Shown here in pieces: positions 24,306 through 33,357 of a DNA stretch of 64,000 nucleotides. Every line of letters starts with the position of its first letter. Position 1 is the stretch's first letter. The notes beneath the pieces were generated by a model. It saw nothing but the letters and a program-made list of their open reading frames with translations, searched no databases and was not told where the DNA came from. The stretch lies in the NCBI RefSeq assembly GCF_002993335.1, contig NZ_PVNS01000004.1:62001-126000 (forward strand). The letters are read 5' to 3'. This DNA comes from Alkalicoccus urumqiensis. Its GTDB lineage: Bacteria > Bacillota > Bacilli > Bacillales > Salisediminibacteriaceae. A program made the position numbers and the translations under genes.

Positions 24306-25670
24306 CTACTTTTTCTCGAGCCACGTGACACACTCCACATGCGTCGTCTGTGGAAACATATCCACCGGCTGCACTTCTGAAACGCTGTAGCCTCCGGCCG
24401 TTAAATACTTCAAATCCCGTGCGAGTGTCGCCGGGTTGCAGGAGACGTAGACGATCCGCTCCGGGTTCATGTCGAGCATCGTATCGAGCAGGGATTCTTC
24501 CAGTCCTTTACGCGGGGGATCGACGACGATGACATCGGCTTCCACGCCCTGAGCTTTCCACCATGGCAGCACGCCTTCTGCTTCCCCTACGGCGAATTCG
24601 GTGTTCGTCAGGCCGTTTAATTCCGCATTCTTCTTCGCATCGTCCACGGCTTCCGGCACAACTTCCACACCGAGCACCCGGCGTGCATTCCGCGCGAGAA
24701 ACAGGCTGATTGTTCCGATGCCGCAGTACAGATCGACGACGGTTTCTCTGCCGGTCAGTCCAGCATACTGAAGCGCCTGACTGTACAGCTTTTCTGTCTG
24801 CACCGGGTTCACCTGGTAAAACGAACGTGCAGAGATAGCAAAGCGGAGGCCGTCGATGTCGTCGTAGATTTCATCCGCTCCCCACAGGTTCGTCGTTTTC
24901 TCCCCGAAAATGACATTGGTCCGCTTCGGATTGACGTTGTGCATAATGCTCTTCACGTTCGGAAAGGCTTCTTTCAGTGCCTGGACGAGGTGCTTTTTGT
25001 TCGGAATGCCGGTGCCTTTCGTAACGAGGACGATCATCAGCTCGTCCGTCGATCTCGCATGGCGGATAACGACGTGCCGGAGCTGTCCTTTATGGGTGCG
25101 GTCATCGTAGCCGCGGATTCCGTAGTCGGCTGCGAGCTTTTTTACGAGCTGCACGGCCCGATCGGCATCTTCGTGCTGAATGAGGCATTCCTCCATATCG
25201 ACAATCTGATGGCTCCGCTCGGCGTAGAAACCGGCGACGACCTGCCCGTTCTGCTCTCCGATCGGTACCTGGGATTTGTTGCGGTAGCGCCACGGATTCT
25301 CCATCCCGATCGTTGGATGAACCGTAATATCCGTCAGCCCGCCGATCCGTGCCATCACCTGCTTGACCTGATCCTGCTTGTACTGCAGCTGGCCTTCATA
25401 GCTCAGATGCTGCAGCTGGCAGCCCCCGCAGCGCTGAAAGATCGGGCATGGCGGCTCCACGCGGTTTTCCGACGCTTCCTCCAGCTCCAGCAGTTTCCCG
25501 AAGCCGAAGTTCTTTTTCGTATGAATGACTTTTATTCTGGCACGTTCCCCGGGAAGCGCCTGTTTAATAAACAGAGGGTAGCCGTCTACTTTGGCAACCC
25601 CTGCGCCGTCATGCGTTAAATCTTCTATAAAAACATCGATATAATCGTTTTTTTCTACTGGTGGTTTCAT
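24306..25670 (-). CDS. rlmCD: 23S rRNA (uracil-5-)-methyltransferase RlmCD
   Basis: 454 residues from the ATG at 25670 (AGAGG upstream); the frame open to 25715 lacks a ribosome site. An N-terminal TRAM domain (about 8-66) is followed by the iron-sulfur cysteines C75, C81 and C84 in [11 protein letters not shown]. The methyltransferase domain has [13 protein letters not shown] (SAM site), VDPPRKG and the catalytic Cys in [13 protein letters not shown]. The B. subtilis homologue YefA methylates U747 and U1939 of 23S rRNA. Often lies in housekeeping islands; here with a zinc ribbon. Confidence 0.92.
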   Translation of the reverse strand: MKPPVEKNDYIDVFIEDLTHDGAGVAKVDGYPLFIKQALPGERARIKVIHTKKNFGFGKLLELEEASENRVEPPCPIFQRCGGCQLQHLSYEGQLQYKQDQVKQVMARIGGLTDITVHPTIGMENPWRYRNKSQVPIGEQNGQVVAGFYAERSHQIVDMEECLIQHEDADRAVQLVKKLAADYGIRGYDDRTHKGQLRHVVIRHARSTDELMIVLVTKGTGIPNKKHLVQALKEAFPNVKSIMHNVNPKRTNVIFGEKTTNLWGADEIYDDIDGLRFAISARSFYQVNPVQTEKLYSQALQYAGLTGRETVVDLYCGIGTISLFLARNARRVLGVEVVPEAVDDAKKNAELNGLTNTEFAVGEAEGVLPWWKAQGVEADVIVVDPPRKGLEESLLDTMLDMNPERIVYVSCNPATLARDLKYLTAGGYSVSEVQPVDMFPQTTHVECVTWLEKK

Positions 25671-25784
25671 CGTTGGAAATCCTCTCTCTCCTGGTATCTT
25701 TTCCGATTGTACCATATGGCTGTGCTTGAAAAAATTGCTCAGGCTGTTATGCTGGAAAGGGATAAGACGAGAGAATGAGGTGGC

Positions 25785-26759
25785 ATGATGGCAACGTTAA
25801 AACGAAATGACCCCTGTCCATGCGGCAGCGGCAAAAAATACAAAAAATGCTGTTTGAAAAAACTGGAGACCCGCTCCCGGTTTGACCAGCAGGATCAGCG
25901 GGATTACAATGAGCTGCTTCCAAACCTGTTCGACTACAGCAAAAAATACGATGCGACGTTAAAACCTGTTTATGATGCGCAGACGCGCGCGTTTTCCGGG
26001 CTGTCGATTCCGGACGGGAATGCGTTCTCCCAGCTTTTGTATCACTGGATGCTTTTAAACTGGCAGGCGGACGGAAAACATACCGTCATCGATCAGTATG
26101 TCGACGAGTTTGAGAATGCCTACTCGCAGTCTTTTGCTTCGTTTCTTAAAAAATGGAAAGACCTGGAGCCGCGCTTTTTCTATGTCGCGCACGCCGATGC
26201 CGAGTACATGGCGTTAAAAGATCTGTGGTCCGGGAAAACGCAGACGATTTTAAAAACACCGGTGGCGGATAAAATCGAGGCCGGTGAATACGTGATCGGC
26301 TATCTGTATCCATCGCCGGAAGGACCGGCGCTCGGCTCCGATGCCGTCGATCTGCCGTCAAAACTTGGTCTGGCGTTTTACGAAGAAATGAAAAAAGCCG
26401 GCGCGGTAAAGCAGAAGCATTTCACGAAACACTTCGACCACCTGCTTCCGCTCCTTGCCGTTCTCGTGCAGTACGGTACCACGTTCAAGCAGGAAGAATC
26501 GTATGAGGAAATCCTTGAACTCATCCAGCTCGATTCGAGACGGTCCGCCATTGCCGGCGCTGTAGCTCTCCGCCGCTACCTCGCTGCCAAAAAGCCGCGT
26601 ATGACCAAAAAGGAAGGCTTCGCCGCAGCGGTTCACTACTGGGCGGCTCAGATGCTTCCGGACGAAGAAGCGCAGTCGCAGAAAGCTGTAGCTGAAACGT
26701 ACGGAGTGTCCTCAAGCGCCGTTTCGTCGAAATTTAAACAGATGAAAGAACTTTCCTAA
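25785..26759 (+). CDS. SEC-C metal-binding domain protein
   Basis: 324 residues. The N-terminus [17 protein letters not shown] (about 6-22) is a complete SEC-C zinc motif as at the end of SecA. The remainder is helical and acidic; the final 25 residues ([21 protein letters not shown]) look like a helix-turn-helix. Two adjacent ATG codons (25785, 25788) follow GAGGTGG. Function unknown; SEC-C proteins outside SecA are thought to bind nucleic acids or ribosomes. Divergent from rlmCD, with its own terminator. Confidence 0.75.
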   Translation: MMATLKRNDPCPCGSGKKYKKCCLKKLETRSRFDQQDQRDYNELLPNLFDYSKKYDATLKPVYDAQTRAFSGLSIPDGNAFSQLLYHWMLLNWQADGKHTVIDQYVDEFENAYSQSFASFLKKWKDLEPRFFYVAHADAEYMALKDLWSGKTQTILKTPVADKIEAGEYVIGYLYPSPEGPALGSDAVDLPSKLGLAFYEEMKKAGAVKQKHFTKHFDHLLPLLAVLVQYGTTFKQEESYEEILELIQLDSRRSAIAGAVALRRYLAAKKPRMTKKEGFAAAVHYWAAQMLPDEEAQSQKAVAETYGVSSSAVSSKFKQMKELS

Positions 26760-26765
26760 AACGAA

Positions 26766-26800
26766 CAGGGCAGCCAAGATGCGGCTGCCCTGCTTTTTTT
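26766..26800 (+). terminator. Rho-independent terminator
   Basis: CAGGGCAGCC (26766-26775) pairs with GGCTGCCCTG (26783-26792), followed by CTTTTTTT, between convergent genes. Confidence 0.88.
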
Positions 26801-28517
26801 ATCCGGTATGCTTTTCTGCAGCGTGGAGGTTTGCATAGTGTCCTCTCTTTTCCAGAAGTTCCTGGTGGGTGCCCTGCTCCTCAATGCCGCTTTTCGTAAC
26901 GACGATAATCCGGTCGGCGTGACGGATCGTTGCCAGCCGGTGTGCAATGATGAGCGTCGTCCTTCCTTTAGATAGCTCCCGGAGCGAACGTTGAATCGAC
27001 GCTTCCGTTTCCGTATCAAGGGCAGACGTCGCTTCGTCCAGAATGAGAATCGGCGGGTTCTTCAAAAACATCCGCGCGATCGACAACCGCTGCTTCTGTC
27101 CGCCGGATAACTTCACACCGCGCTCGCCGACAACGGTGTCCAGTCCGTCCGGAAGCTCCTCGATGAAAGCGCCGAGCTCGGCACGGTGCGCAGCTTCCAG
27201 GATTGCCTCCTCTCCTGCGTCCAGATCCCCATATCCGATATTCTCACGGAGCGTTCCAGAGAATAGGAACACATCCTGCTGAACGATGCCGATATGTTTC
27301 CGGAGCGAGGACAGTTCAATCTCCCGTATATCTTCCCCATCGACGCGGACCGCGCCTTCATTAACGTCATAAAAACGCGGCAGCAGGCTGCAGAGCGTCG
27401 TTTTCCCTGCCCCGGATGGTCCGACAAATGCGGCGGTCTCCCCGGGTTCTATCGTTAAGTTGATCCGGTTCAGCACGGGGGCACTGCTGTCATAGCCGAA
27501 TGTCACGTTTTCATATGTCACACGGCCATCTGCCGCAGTGAGCGTTTTCGCTTCCGGATGATTTTGAATGTCCGGTTCAGTGTCTAAAATGGCCAGAAAT
27601 CGTTTGAACCCGGCGTAGCCTTTTGGATAGCTCTCGATGATGGCGTTGATTTTCTCAATCGGCCGGAAAAATACATTCGTCAAAAGGATGAATGCCATGA
27701 AATCGCCGATCGAAAGCGATCCCTGGACGATAAAATATGCGCCGCAGAGCAGGACGAACAGTGTCATGATCCGCATCATCATGTAGCTTAGCGAGTTATT
27801 GATGCCCATAATTCGGTAGGAGCGGATCTTGGCTTCCTTAAATCGTTCATTGTCCACCTGAAACAGGTTTTTCTCGTGACGCTCGTTTCCGAACGCCTGC
27901 ACGAGACGGATCCCGCCGATCGTGTCCTCCACCCGGGCGTTAAAGTCAGCCATCCGGACAAACATCGTCCGCATCGCATCGGACATTTTTCGATTGCAGT
28001 ACACGACGATAAAGACGAGGACCGGCACAACGAGAAACGTCAGCACAGCAAGCTCCACATTGATATAGAGCATGACGAAAAACGATCCGATGAGTGTCAT
28101 GAGCGCAATGAAGATATCTTCCGGACCGTGGTGGGCGACCTCGCCGATTTCGAAAAGGTCGTTGGTCAGGTTGGAAAGCAGGTGGCCGGTTTTGTTGTTA
28201 TCGTGGTAGGTAAACGAGAGCTTCTGAACGTGCTCAAACAACTCCCGGCGCATATCCGTTTCGATGTTGATCCCGAGCCGGTGCCCCCAGTAGGTGACAA
28301 CATAGTGGGCTCCTGAATTGATGACGTAGACGGCAAATAACGCCGCACTGGCGCTGACGACGAGCATAAGGCTCTCCTCGGGGAGAAGCGTGTCCACCAC
28401 GTAATTCACGATCAGTGGAAAAGCAAGCTCCAGCAGCGCCACGAAAACGGCGCAGATAAATGTAAGTGTAAACAGCCGCTTATACGGTCGGTAATAGCGG
28501 AAAAATCGCTTCAGCAT
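26799..28517 (-). CDS. ABC exporter, fused permease and ATPase
   Basis: 572 residues from the ATG at 28517, six bases after GGAGGAG. Six membrane helices occupy about 15-300, including the coupling region LSFTYHDNNKTGHLLSNLTND. The ATPase has Walker A GPSGAGKTTL (about 370), signature LSGGQKQRLSIAR, Walker B ILILDEATSALD and switch His in IAHRLAT. It is the half-transporter type that works as a homodimer (YgaD/MsbA/BmrA-like). A Fur-like box about 65 bases upstream suggests iron control; substrate unknown. Confidence 0.88.
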   Translation of the reverse strand: MLKRFFRYYRPYKRLFTLTFICAVFVALLELAFPLIVNYVVDTLLPEESLMLVVSASAALFAVYVINSGAHYVVTYWGHRLGINIETDMRRELFEHVQKLSFTYHDNNKTGHLLSNLTNDLFEIGEVAHHGPEDIFIALMTLIGSFFVMLYINVELAVLTFLVVPVLVFIVVYCNRKMSDAMRTMFVRMADFNARVEDTIGGIRLVQAFGNERHEKNLFQVDNERFKEAKIRSYRIMGINNSLSYMMMRIMTLFVLLCGAYFIVQGSLSIGDFMAFILLTNVFFRPIEKINAIIESYPKGYAGFKRFLAILDTEPDIQNHPEAKTLTAADGRVTYENVTFGYDSSAPVLNRINLTIEPGETAAFVGPSGAGKTTLCSLLPRFYDVNEGAVRVDGEDIREIELSSLRKHIGIVQQDVFLFSGTLRENIGYGDLDAGEEAILEAAHRAELGAFIEELPDGLDTVVGERGVKLSGGQKQRLSIARMFLKNPPILILDEATSALDTETEASIQRSLRELSKGRTTLIIAHRLATIRHADRIIVVTKSGIEEQGTHQELLEKRGHYANLHAAEKHTG

Positions 28518-28582
28518 ATGTATCTCCTCCAACTTCTACATCGTTTAGTTTAGCAGAAGGTGGAAAAGAAAAACAGGTTAAA

Positions 28583-28597
28583 TGAGAATTGTTATCA
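28583..28597. promoter_or_regulatory. Fur-like 7-1-7 box
   Basis: TGAGAATTGTTATCA matches the Fur box TGATAATNATTATCA at 13 of 15 positions. It lies upstream of the ABC exporter gene, read on the minus strand. No ferric-siderophore gene is adjacent, so the assignment rests on the motif alone. Confidence 0.45.
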
Positions 28598-28675
28598 ACT
28601 TTTCGACCCGCAGACGCTGCTGGATCCGGAACAGGTGCTATGTTCAGCTTCCGCAGCAGGCAGTCCAAAGGCATC

Positions 28676-28702
28676 AAAAAAAGCAGGCAGCGGCTGCCTG
28701 CT
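28676..28702 (-). terminator. Rho-independent terminator of the SLH gene
   Basis: On the minus strand GCAGGCAG and CTGCCTGC form a stem with a 3-base loop, followed by TTTTTTT. Confidence 0.8.
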
Positions 28703-28710
28703 TTCTTCAT

Positions 28711-29814
28711 TTAAATCGTCCATTCATCGTGGATGACACCAACGACGTACCATTCGCCGTCTGATTCAACCATCACAATCCGTAGACTGCTCCAGTCCAT
28801 CCCGGCGAACTCGTCGCTTCCCGGATAGTGGTATTCGACGAAAACTCCGTCCGGGTAGTACTCATCAATGTTGTTCAGGCTGTTGCCCTCTCCAATCCGC
28901 TGATTGTAGGCTGTCTGCGGTGCAGAGGCGTAATCCCGGTCGTAGATAAATTCATCGTAGTATTCGGAAAACGACTGAATAATATCGTCACCGGTGCCGT
29001 CGTAGTCCCCCCAGTAAAAGTCCTCGCCGCTGTTCCATGCATCTTCGATTTCACCGGCACCGAAAAGAACGTCATCATCCGTTACATAGCCGTACGGTGT
29101 AAAGCGGACGCCGTCCGTGTACACATAAGAAGAAAATTCACCCATGTCCGCCGCAGCCAGGGCATCGACGACTTCATCCGCCTTCTGTTTGGCAGCGTAG
29201 GCGTCAGAGAACATTTCAGGGTCCATCGCCCGGCCGATAAAGGTGGCAAATTCCGCCCGCGTCAAATCCCGGTTCGGCTGAAACGTGCCGTCCGGATACC
29301 CTTCTGTCATTCCTGCCCGGCTGATCCGCTCCACCGGATACGAATACCAGGCTCCATCCACCAGATCCGGAAAATTTCTTGTTTCTGTCTGGATCGCGTC
29401 CGGGTTGAATGCCCTCGTAAGCACGGCTGCCATTTCTGCCCGCGTCAGGCTTCGTCCCGGGAAAAACTTCCCGTCATTGCCGTTCATAATACCTGCATCC
29501 GCCACCGCTGCAATCGATGACGCAGCAAAACTGCTTTCACTGACGTCTGTAAAATCATTATCGCTGCTCAGATCCAGATCCAGTGCCCGTGTCAGAATAA
29601 CGGCTGTTTCCGCCCGTGTCAGCTCCCGGTTCGGCTGAAAACTTCCATCCGGATAGCCTCCGAGAATGTTCAAATCTGTCAGGTAGCCCGTCACATCATG
29701 TGCCCAGTGCGCATCTCCGACGTCCGGAAACGAGTGCGATGCCCCGGCTGCCGCCGGGAATAAAACGGCTCCGCTGAGCGCTGCGGCCATTATCTGCGTG
29801 CGGTATCGTACCAT
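28711..29814 (-). CDS. S-layer-homology domain protein, secreted
   Basis: 367 residues. Signal peptide: MVRYRTQIMAAAL followed by a hydrophobic stretch ending PAAAGASH (cleavage after about residue 25). Three SLH repeats follow (about 26-75, 88-138, 148-197), each with the TRAE/TRAEMA motif, which tether the protein to pyruvylated wall polymer. The C-terminal 165 residues are acidic, end in WYVVGVIHDEWTI and have no recognised catalytic motif. High acidity fits growth at high pH or salt. Monocistronic with its own terminator. Confidence 0.85.
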   Translation of the reverse strand: MVRYRTQIMAAALSGAVLFPAAAGASHSFPDVGDAHWAHDVTGYLTDLNILGGYPDGSFQPNRELTRAETAVILTRALDLDLSSDNDFTDVSESSFAASSIAAVADAGIMNGNDGKFFPGRSLTRAEMAAVLTRAFNPDAIQTETRNFPDLVDGAWYSYPVERISRAGMTEGYPDGTFQPNRDLTRAEFATFIGRAMDPEMFSDAYAAKQKADEVVDALAAADMGEFSSYVYTDGVRFTPYGYVTDDDVLFGAGEIEDAWNSGEDFYWGDYDGTGDDIIQSFSEYYDEFIYDRDYASAPQTAYNQRIGEGNSLNNIDEYYPDGVFVEYHYPGSDEFAGMDWSSLRIVMVESDGEWYVVGVIHDEWTI

Positions 29815-29906
29815 ACAGAAAAGCCCCCTTTATTCATGATACTTACCCATTCCCCTTCCACTCCCCCTGAAAACGACGTTCTGTATAGATAAAGCTGATG
29901 ATGCAG

Positions 29907-29945
29907 AAAAGGCTGCGGCCGGTCTAAAAAAGGACCACCGCAGCC
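29907..29945 (-). terminator. Terminator of the microcompartment operon
   Basis: On the minus strand GGCTGCGG and CCGCAGCC enclose an inner GGTC/GACC pair and are followed by TTTTCT, 33 bases after the deoC stop. Confidence 0.75.
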
Positions 29946-29977
29946 TGAACGTATTTTCTTTCATCCGCAGAAACGGC

Positions 29978-30808
29978 TTAGTACCCTTCTCCGGTTTCGC
30001 CTTTAATAATTTTCACTCCTGCACTGGCACCGATCCGCGTGGCGCCGGCAGCTACCATTTTACGCGCCGTATCAAGGTCACGGACGCAGGCTGACGCCTT
30101 CACGCCGATATCCGGACCGACGGTTTCACGCATCAGCTGAATATCTTCGGCAGTAGCACAGCCCGGACCGAATCCGGTGGACGTTTTGACAAAGTCCGCG
30201 CCGGCCATCTTCGCGAGCATGCATGCTTTTGTCTTCTCCTCCGTCGTCAGGAAGCCTGTCTCGATGATCACTTTCGTGACCGCCTGACCGTTCGCTGCCT
30301 GCACAACCGCTTCAATATCACGCTTGACCAGGTCGTAATCGCCTGATTTCATGGCGCCGATATTCATGACCATATCCACTTCATCCGCACCGGAGGCGAT
30401 AACGTCACGCGTTTCCGCTGTTTTTGTGAAGGTGCTCGTGGCACCGAGCGGAAACCCGATCACGGTCGTCACGCCGGCTTTGCTGTCTTTCAGAAGCTCT
30501 GCACAGAGCGGCACCCAGGTTGGATTGACGCACACTGTCGCAAAGCCGTGCTCATCAGCTTCCTTACAGAGCGTTTCCACCTGTTCCCTCGTGCTTTCCG
30601 GCTTTAACAGTGTATGATCGATCATACGGGCAAGCTCTGCGCCGGTCACGAGCTTTTGATTGTATCCGGGCGAGTAGGAAGGCTGTGGAATCGAACGTCC
30701 TCCGCCCCCGTTTGACAATGTGCTGCTGTTTTTTTCTTCTCCGCCGAGCTGGTCCATGACCTGATCGGTAATCTGTTTGACGAGTTGTTCCATATCCACC
30801 TGACTCAT
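29978..30808 (-). CDS. deoC: Deoxyribose-phosphate aldolase, microcompartment-targeted form
   Basis: 276 residues from the ATG at 30808 (GGAG eight bases upstream); the ATG at 30823 overlaps the ribosome site. Compared with normal DeoC (about 220) it has an extra 50 residues: an amphipathic helix [17 protein letters not shown] (6-22), typical of encapsulation peptides, and a Gly/Pro/Ser linker. The aldolase domain has the Schiff-base lysine K208 in DFVKTSTGF and Asp145 in DEVDMVMN. Cleaves deoxyribose 5-phosphate to acetaldehyde and glyceraldehyde 3-phosphate. Last gene of the BMC operon and its signature enzyme. A cytosolic paralog lies at 38660. Confidence 0.93.
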   Translation of the reverse strand: MSQVDMEQLVKQITDQVMDQLGGEEKNSSTLSNGGGGRSIPQPSYSPGYNQKLVTGAELARMIDHTLLKPESTREQVETLCKEADEHGFATVCVNPTWVPLCAELLKDSKAGVTTVIGFPLGATSTFTKTAETRDVIASGADEVDMVMNIGAMKSGDYDLVKRDIEAVVQAANGQAVTKVIIETGFLTTEEKTKACMLAKMAGADFVKTSTGFGPGCATAEDIQLMRETVGPDIGVKASACVRDLDTARKMVAAGATRIGASAGVKIIKGETGEGY

Positions 30809-30813
30809 GATGT

Positions 30814-31080
30814 TCACTCCCATGTGTCGACGATGCCGACGATAACAGCATCGATCGCAGCTTTTTTATTTCCGAGTATCTGGCGTACGGAACCGCCCTC
30901 CTCCACGATCAGAACCGTGTCCCCGATGCCGGCCTGAGAGCCGTCTGCGGCAATCATCGTATCTTTGCCGAGCGGCTTCCCATTATGGTCGACCGGCTGG
31001 ACGATCATCAGCTTATAGCGCTGATGACTTTCAGTTTTTATCGTGGAAACGACGTTCCCTTTGACGACAGCGAGCTTCAT
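30814..31080 (-). CDS. EutN/CcmL-type pentameric shell protein (BMC-P)
   Basis: 88 residues with the BMC-P pattern: [14 protein letters not shown] at the N-terminus, LMIVQPVD in the middle and [15 protein letters not shown] at the C-terminus. Pentamers cap the vertices of the polyhedral shell. Its start overlaps the BMC-H stop by four bases; its stop lies five bases from deoC. One of three BMC-P paralogs of this operon (others at 31342 and 34770). Confidence 0.92.
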   Translation of the reverse strand: MKLAVVKGNVVSTIKTESHQRYKLMIVQPVDHNGKPLGKDTMIAADGSQAGIGDTVLIVEEGGSVRQILGNKKAAIDAVIVGIVDTWE

Positions 31081-31349
31081 GTTTTTGGAAGGATTTTTTC
31101 TACTTCCTGGTGCGGACGCGGAATAACGTGCACGGTGAGGAATTCACCGACGCGCTGTGCTGCATCTGCTCCAGCTTCTGTCGCTGCCTTCACCGCTCCG
31201 ACGTCACCACGCACGAGGACGGTTACAATTCCGCCGCCGACCTGCTGTTTGCCGACGAGCTCTACGTTCGCTGCTTTCATCATTGCATCTGCTGCTTCCA
31301 CCGCTCCGACGAGTCCTTTTGTCTCTACCATTCCCAGTGCGTTATTCAT
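31077..31349 (-). CDS. Hexameric shell protein (BMC-H), PduA/CcmK type
   Basis: 90 residues, one BMC domain ([20 protein letters not shown] to [15 protein letters not shown]). Hexamers tile the shell facets. The pore loop here is VGGG (about 42-45) where PduA has IGSG, giving a small neutral pore. AAGGAGG precedes the ATG. About 75% like the second BMC-H (32933) by eye in the core. Confidence 0.93.
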   Translation of the reverse strand: MNNALGMVETKGLVGAVEAADAMMKAANVELVGKQQVGGGIVTVLVRGDVGAVKAATEAGADAAQRVGEFLTVHVIPRPHQEVEKILPKT

Positions 31350-31632
31350 TGTTAACGTCCTCCTTCAAAATGTAGTAATCATCAATAATTCCCATGATGC
31401 CTGCATCTGAGGCAACAAGCTTCTTTTCAAGCGGCATACCTGATTCCCCGCTTTTAGCAAGGTAGACGTGATCGCCCTCCCCCGCCTGGCCGAGTGTATC
31501 AATCGCGATCAGCTGCTTCCCTTTCGGAGAGCCGTCGTCGAAGAGCGGCTGCACGACAAGCAGCTTGAGCCCGTGCAGACTTTCATCCTTATGTGTGCTG
31601 ACGACACTGCCGGTCACCTTCGCTGCAAACAT
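31342..31632 (-). CDS. EutN/CcmL-type pentameric shell protein (BMC-P), second
   Basis: 96 residues with [31 protein letters not shown] and [12 protein letters not shown], the BMC-P signature. Overlaps the BMC-H gene by eight bases. Vertex protein; why three paralogs are kept is unknown, possibly to bind different partners. Confidence 0.92.
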   Translation of the reverse strand: MFAAKVTGSVVSTHKDESLHGLKLLVVQPLFDDGSPKGKQLIAIDTLGQAGEGDHVYLAKSGESGMPLEKKLVASDAGIMGIIDDYYILKEDVNNE

Positions 31633-31635
31633 GCG

Positions 31636-32106
31636 CTACCCCTGCTTTCCCCGGCCGAGAAACCGGCTTTCGATTTCCATGATCTTCGTTACTCTGCGGT
31701 CATGCCTTCCACCGGAGTACGGTGTTTCCAGCCACGTTTCCACCATTTTAAGTGCCAGGCCGTCCCCGAGCTGCTGTCCGCCGATCGAGAGCATGTTAGC
31801 GTTATTGTGGTCCCTGCTGTTGATGACTGACGTAATGTCCCAGCAGACAGCACAGCGTACGCCCGGTACTTTGTTTGCCGTCATGCCGCTGCCGATGCCG
31901 GCGCCGTCGATCATGATGCCGACGTAATCGTCATGGGAGGCGACTGTTTCCGCTACGAGAAAGGCGATATCCGGATAATCCACCGACTCGCCGTTGTGAC
32001 AGCCGTAATCAATATAGGAAAAGCCGATTTTATCTAAGTGGGCTTTCACTTTTTCTTTTAATTCGTATCCGCCATGGTCGGAACCGATGGCTACGTATGT
32101 CGTCAT
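31636..32106 (-). CDS. rpiB: RpiB/LacAB-family sugar-phosphate isomerase
   Basis: 156 residues. The start YVAIGSDHGGYELKEKV has the Asp-His pair of the RpiB active site and GAGIGSGMTANKVPGVRCAVC matches the substrate loop with the catalytic Cys/Thr region. It interconverts ribose 5-phosphate and ribulose 5-phosphate or similar aldose-ketose phosphates. Unlike its operon partners it begins without a targeting helix. Overlaps tpiA by four bases. RpiB-type isomerases are also in the SPU class of BMC loci. Confidence 0.9.
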   Translation of the reverse strand: MTTYVAIGSDHGGYELKEKVKAHLDKIGFSYIDYGCHNGESVDYPDIAFLVAETVASHDDYVGIMIDGAGIGSGMTANKVPGVRCAVCWDITSVINSRDHNNANMLSIGGQQLGDGLALKMVETWLETPYSGGRHDRRVTKIMEIESRFLGRGKQG

Positions 32107-32927
32107 CCGCCGCTTCCTCCTTTCTTTTGAAACGCGTGAATAATGGACTGAAACGACTCTGCGTGAAGCGAAGCTCCGCCGACAAGTGCTCCATCAATGT
32201 CCGCTCCGTCCGCGTACCCGGAAGCATTCTCCGGCTTGACGGACCCGCCGTACACAATGCGGACCGCACCGCTCTGATCCGGAAAGTGACGCTGCACCTC
32301 CAAGCGGATGAAGGCGTGTATCTCCTGCGCATCTTCTTTTCCTGCCGCCCGTCCGGTACCGATCGCCCAGACAGGCTCGTAGGCAATATCAAGAAGATTC
32401 GCCGGAATGTTACGAACTGCTTCCAGCTGACGGGCAAGCACCTGTTTCGTCAGACCGGCGCTGTATTCGGCTTCGGACTCTCCGATACAGTAAAGTATCC
32501 GGAGACCGTGTGCTGCGGCCTGTTCTGCCTTGGCCTGAAGCCGTTCGGCGCCCTCTCCCTGCTCTCTGCGTTCGGAATGGCCCACAAGCACCGCTTCCGC
32601 ACCGGCATCTTTCAGCATTGCTGCAGAAATCTCTCCGGTATGCGCGCCGTTCTCCTTCTCATGCACGTCCTGTGCACAGAGTGTGACAGGCAGGTTGCGT
32701 CGTTCAATGATTGCTTTCATGCCCGGCAGGAGCGTCGCCGGCGGCGCAATCCAGATGTCACAGCTGCTGTCACCGGGATCGAGCGCTTCCAGAAACGCTG
32801 CCGCTTCTATACTCGTGTGATTCATCTTCCAGTTGGCTGCTGCGAGCGGCCGCCGTTCTCCGCTGCCGGCAAGCACCTGCTCCACAACGCGGCGGACGAG
32901 CGCTTCGATCTCGTGTGCGCCGTTCAT
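32103..32927 (-). CDS. tpiA: Triosephosphate isomerase with encapsulation-type N-terminal helix
   Basis: 274 residues, about 22 more than usual TpiA. The extra part, HEIEALVRRVVEQVLAG (5-21), is an amphipathic helix like those of the neighbouring cargo enzymes. The isomerase is complete: Asn32 and Lys34 in ANWKMN, His117 in VGHSERR, Glu184 in AYEPVWAIGTG, phosphate loop GGSVKPEN. It should convert glyceraldehyde 3-phosphate from DeoC to dihydroxyacetone phosphate inside the shell. The housekeeping copy presumably lies in the glycolytic operon elsewhere. Confidence 0.92.
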   Translation of the reverse strand: MNGAHEIEALVRRVVEQVLAGSGERRPLAAANWKMNHTSIEAAAFLEALDPGDSSCDIWIAPPATLLPGMKAIIERRNLPVTLCAQDVHEKENGAHTGEISAAMLKDAGAEAVLVGHSERREQGEGAERLQAKAEQAAAHGLRILYCIGESEAEYSAGLTKQVLARQLEAVRNIPANLLDIAYEPVWAIGTGRAAGKEDAQEIHAFIRLEVQRHFPDQSGAVRIVYGGSVKPENASGYADGADIDGALVGGASLHAESFQSIIHAFQKKGGSGG

Positions 32928-32932
32928 TTATC

Positions 32933-33337
32933 CTACTCCGATTTCGGAAGGATGGATTCGACTTCGCCGTTCGGGCGTGGAATAACGTGTACAGACAGAA
33001 GTTCTCCGACACGGGACGCTGCATCCGCTCCTGCTTCTGTTGCCGCTTTGACAGCGCCGACATCTCCGCGGACGAGAACTGCAATCAGACCGCCGCCGAC
33101 AACTTCCTTGCCGATCAGTTCCACGTTTGCTGCTTTTACCATTGCGTCTGCCGCTTCAATCGATGCTACAAGTCCTTTAGTTTCAATCATACCGAGTGCT
33201 TCTCTAGTCATAGTAATTCCTCCTGATCCCGCTGCAGTGGCAGCCGGGGCTTTTTTTGGCGTTCGCTTAACCGGTGTACGCTTTGCTTTTGGTTCCGGGG
33301 TCTCCGGCACCTGTTTGTCGTTGTTTTCCTCTGCCAC
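32933..33337 (-). CDS. Hexameric shell protein (BMC-H) with optional basic N-terminal extension; two starts
   Basis: The long form (134 residues) starts at the GTG at 33337, seven bases after AGGAGGG. An in-frame ATG at 33211 (M43) also has an ideal site, AGGAGG at seven bases, giving a 92-residue normal BMC-H. Residues 1-42 are rich in Lys, Pro, Ala and Thr ([19 protein letters not shown]). The BMC domain has the same VGGG pore as its paralog. Both forms may be made from one mRNA. Lies between the aldehyde dehydrogenase and tpiA. Confidence 0.9.
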   Translation of the reverse strand: MAEENNDKQVPETPEPKAKRTPVKRTPKKAPAATAAGSGGITMTREALGMIETKGLVASIEAADAMVKAANVELIGKEVVGGGLIAVLVRGDVGAVKAATEAGADAASRVGELLSVHVIPRPNGEVESILPKSE

Positions 33338-33357
33338 GTCCGGTCCCTCCTAACAGC

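Noticed and set aside
32097-33353. 418-codon plus-strand open frame opposite tpiA and the BMC-H gene
   Set aside because: Mirror frame of GC-rich coding sequence; the minus-strand genes have full family matches and ribosome sites.
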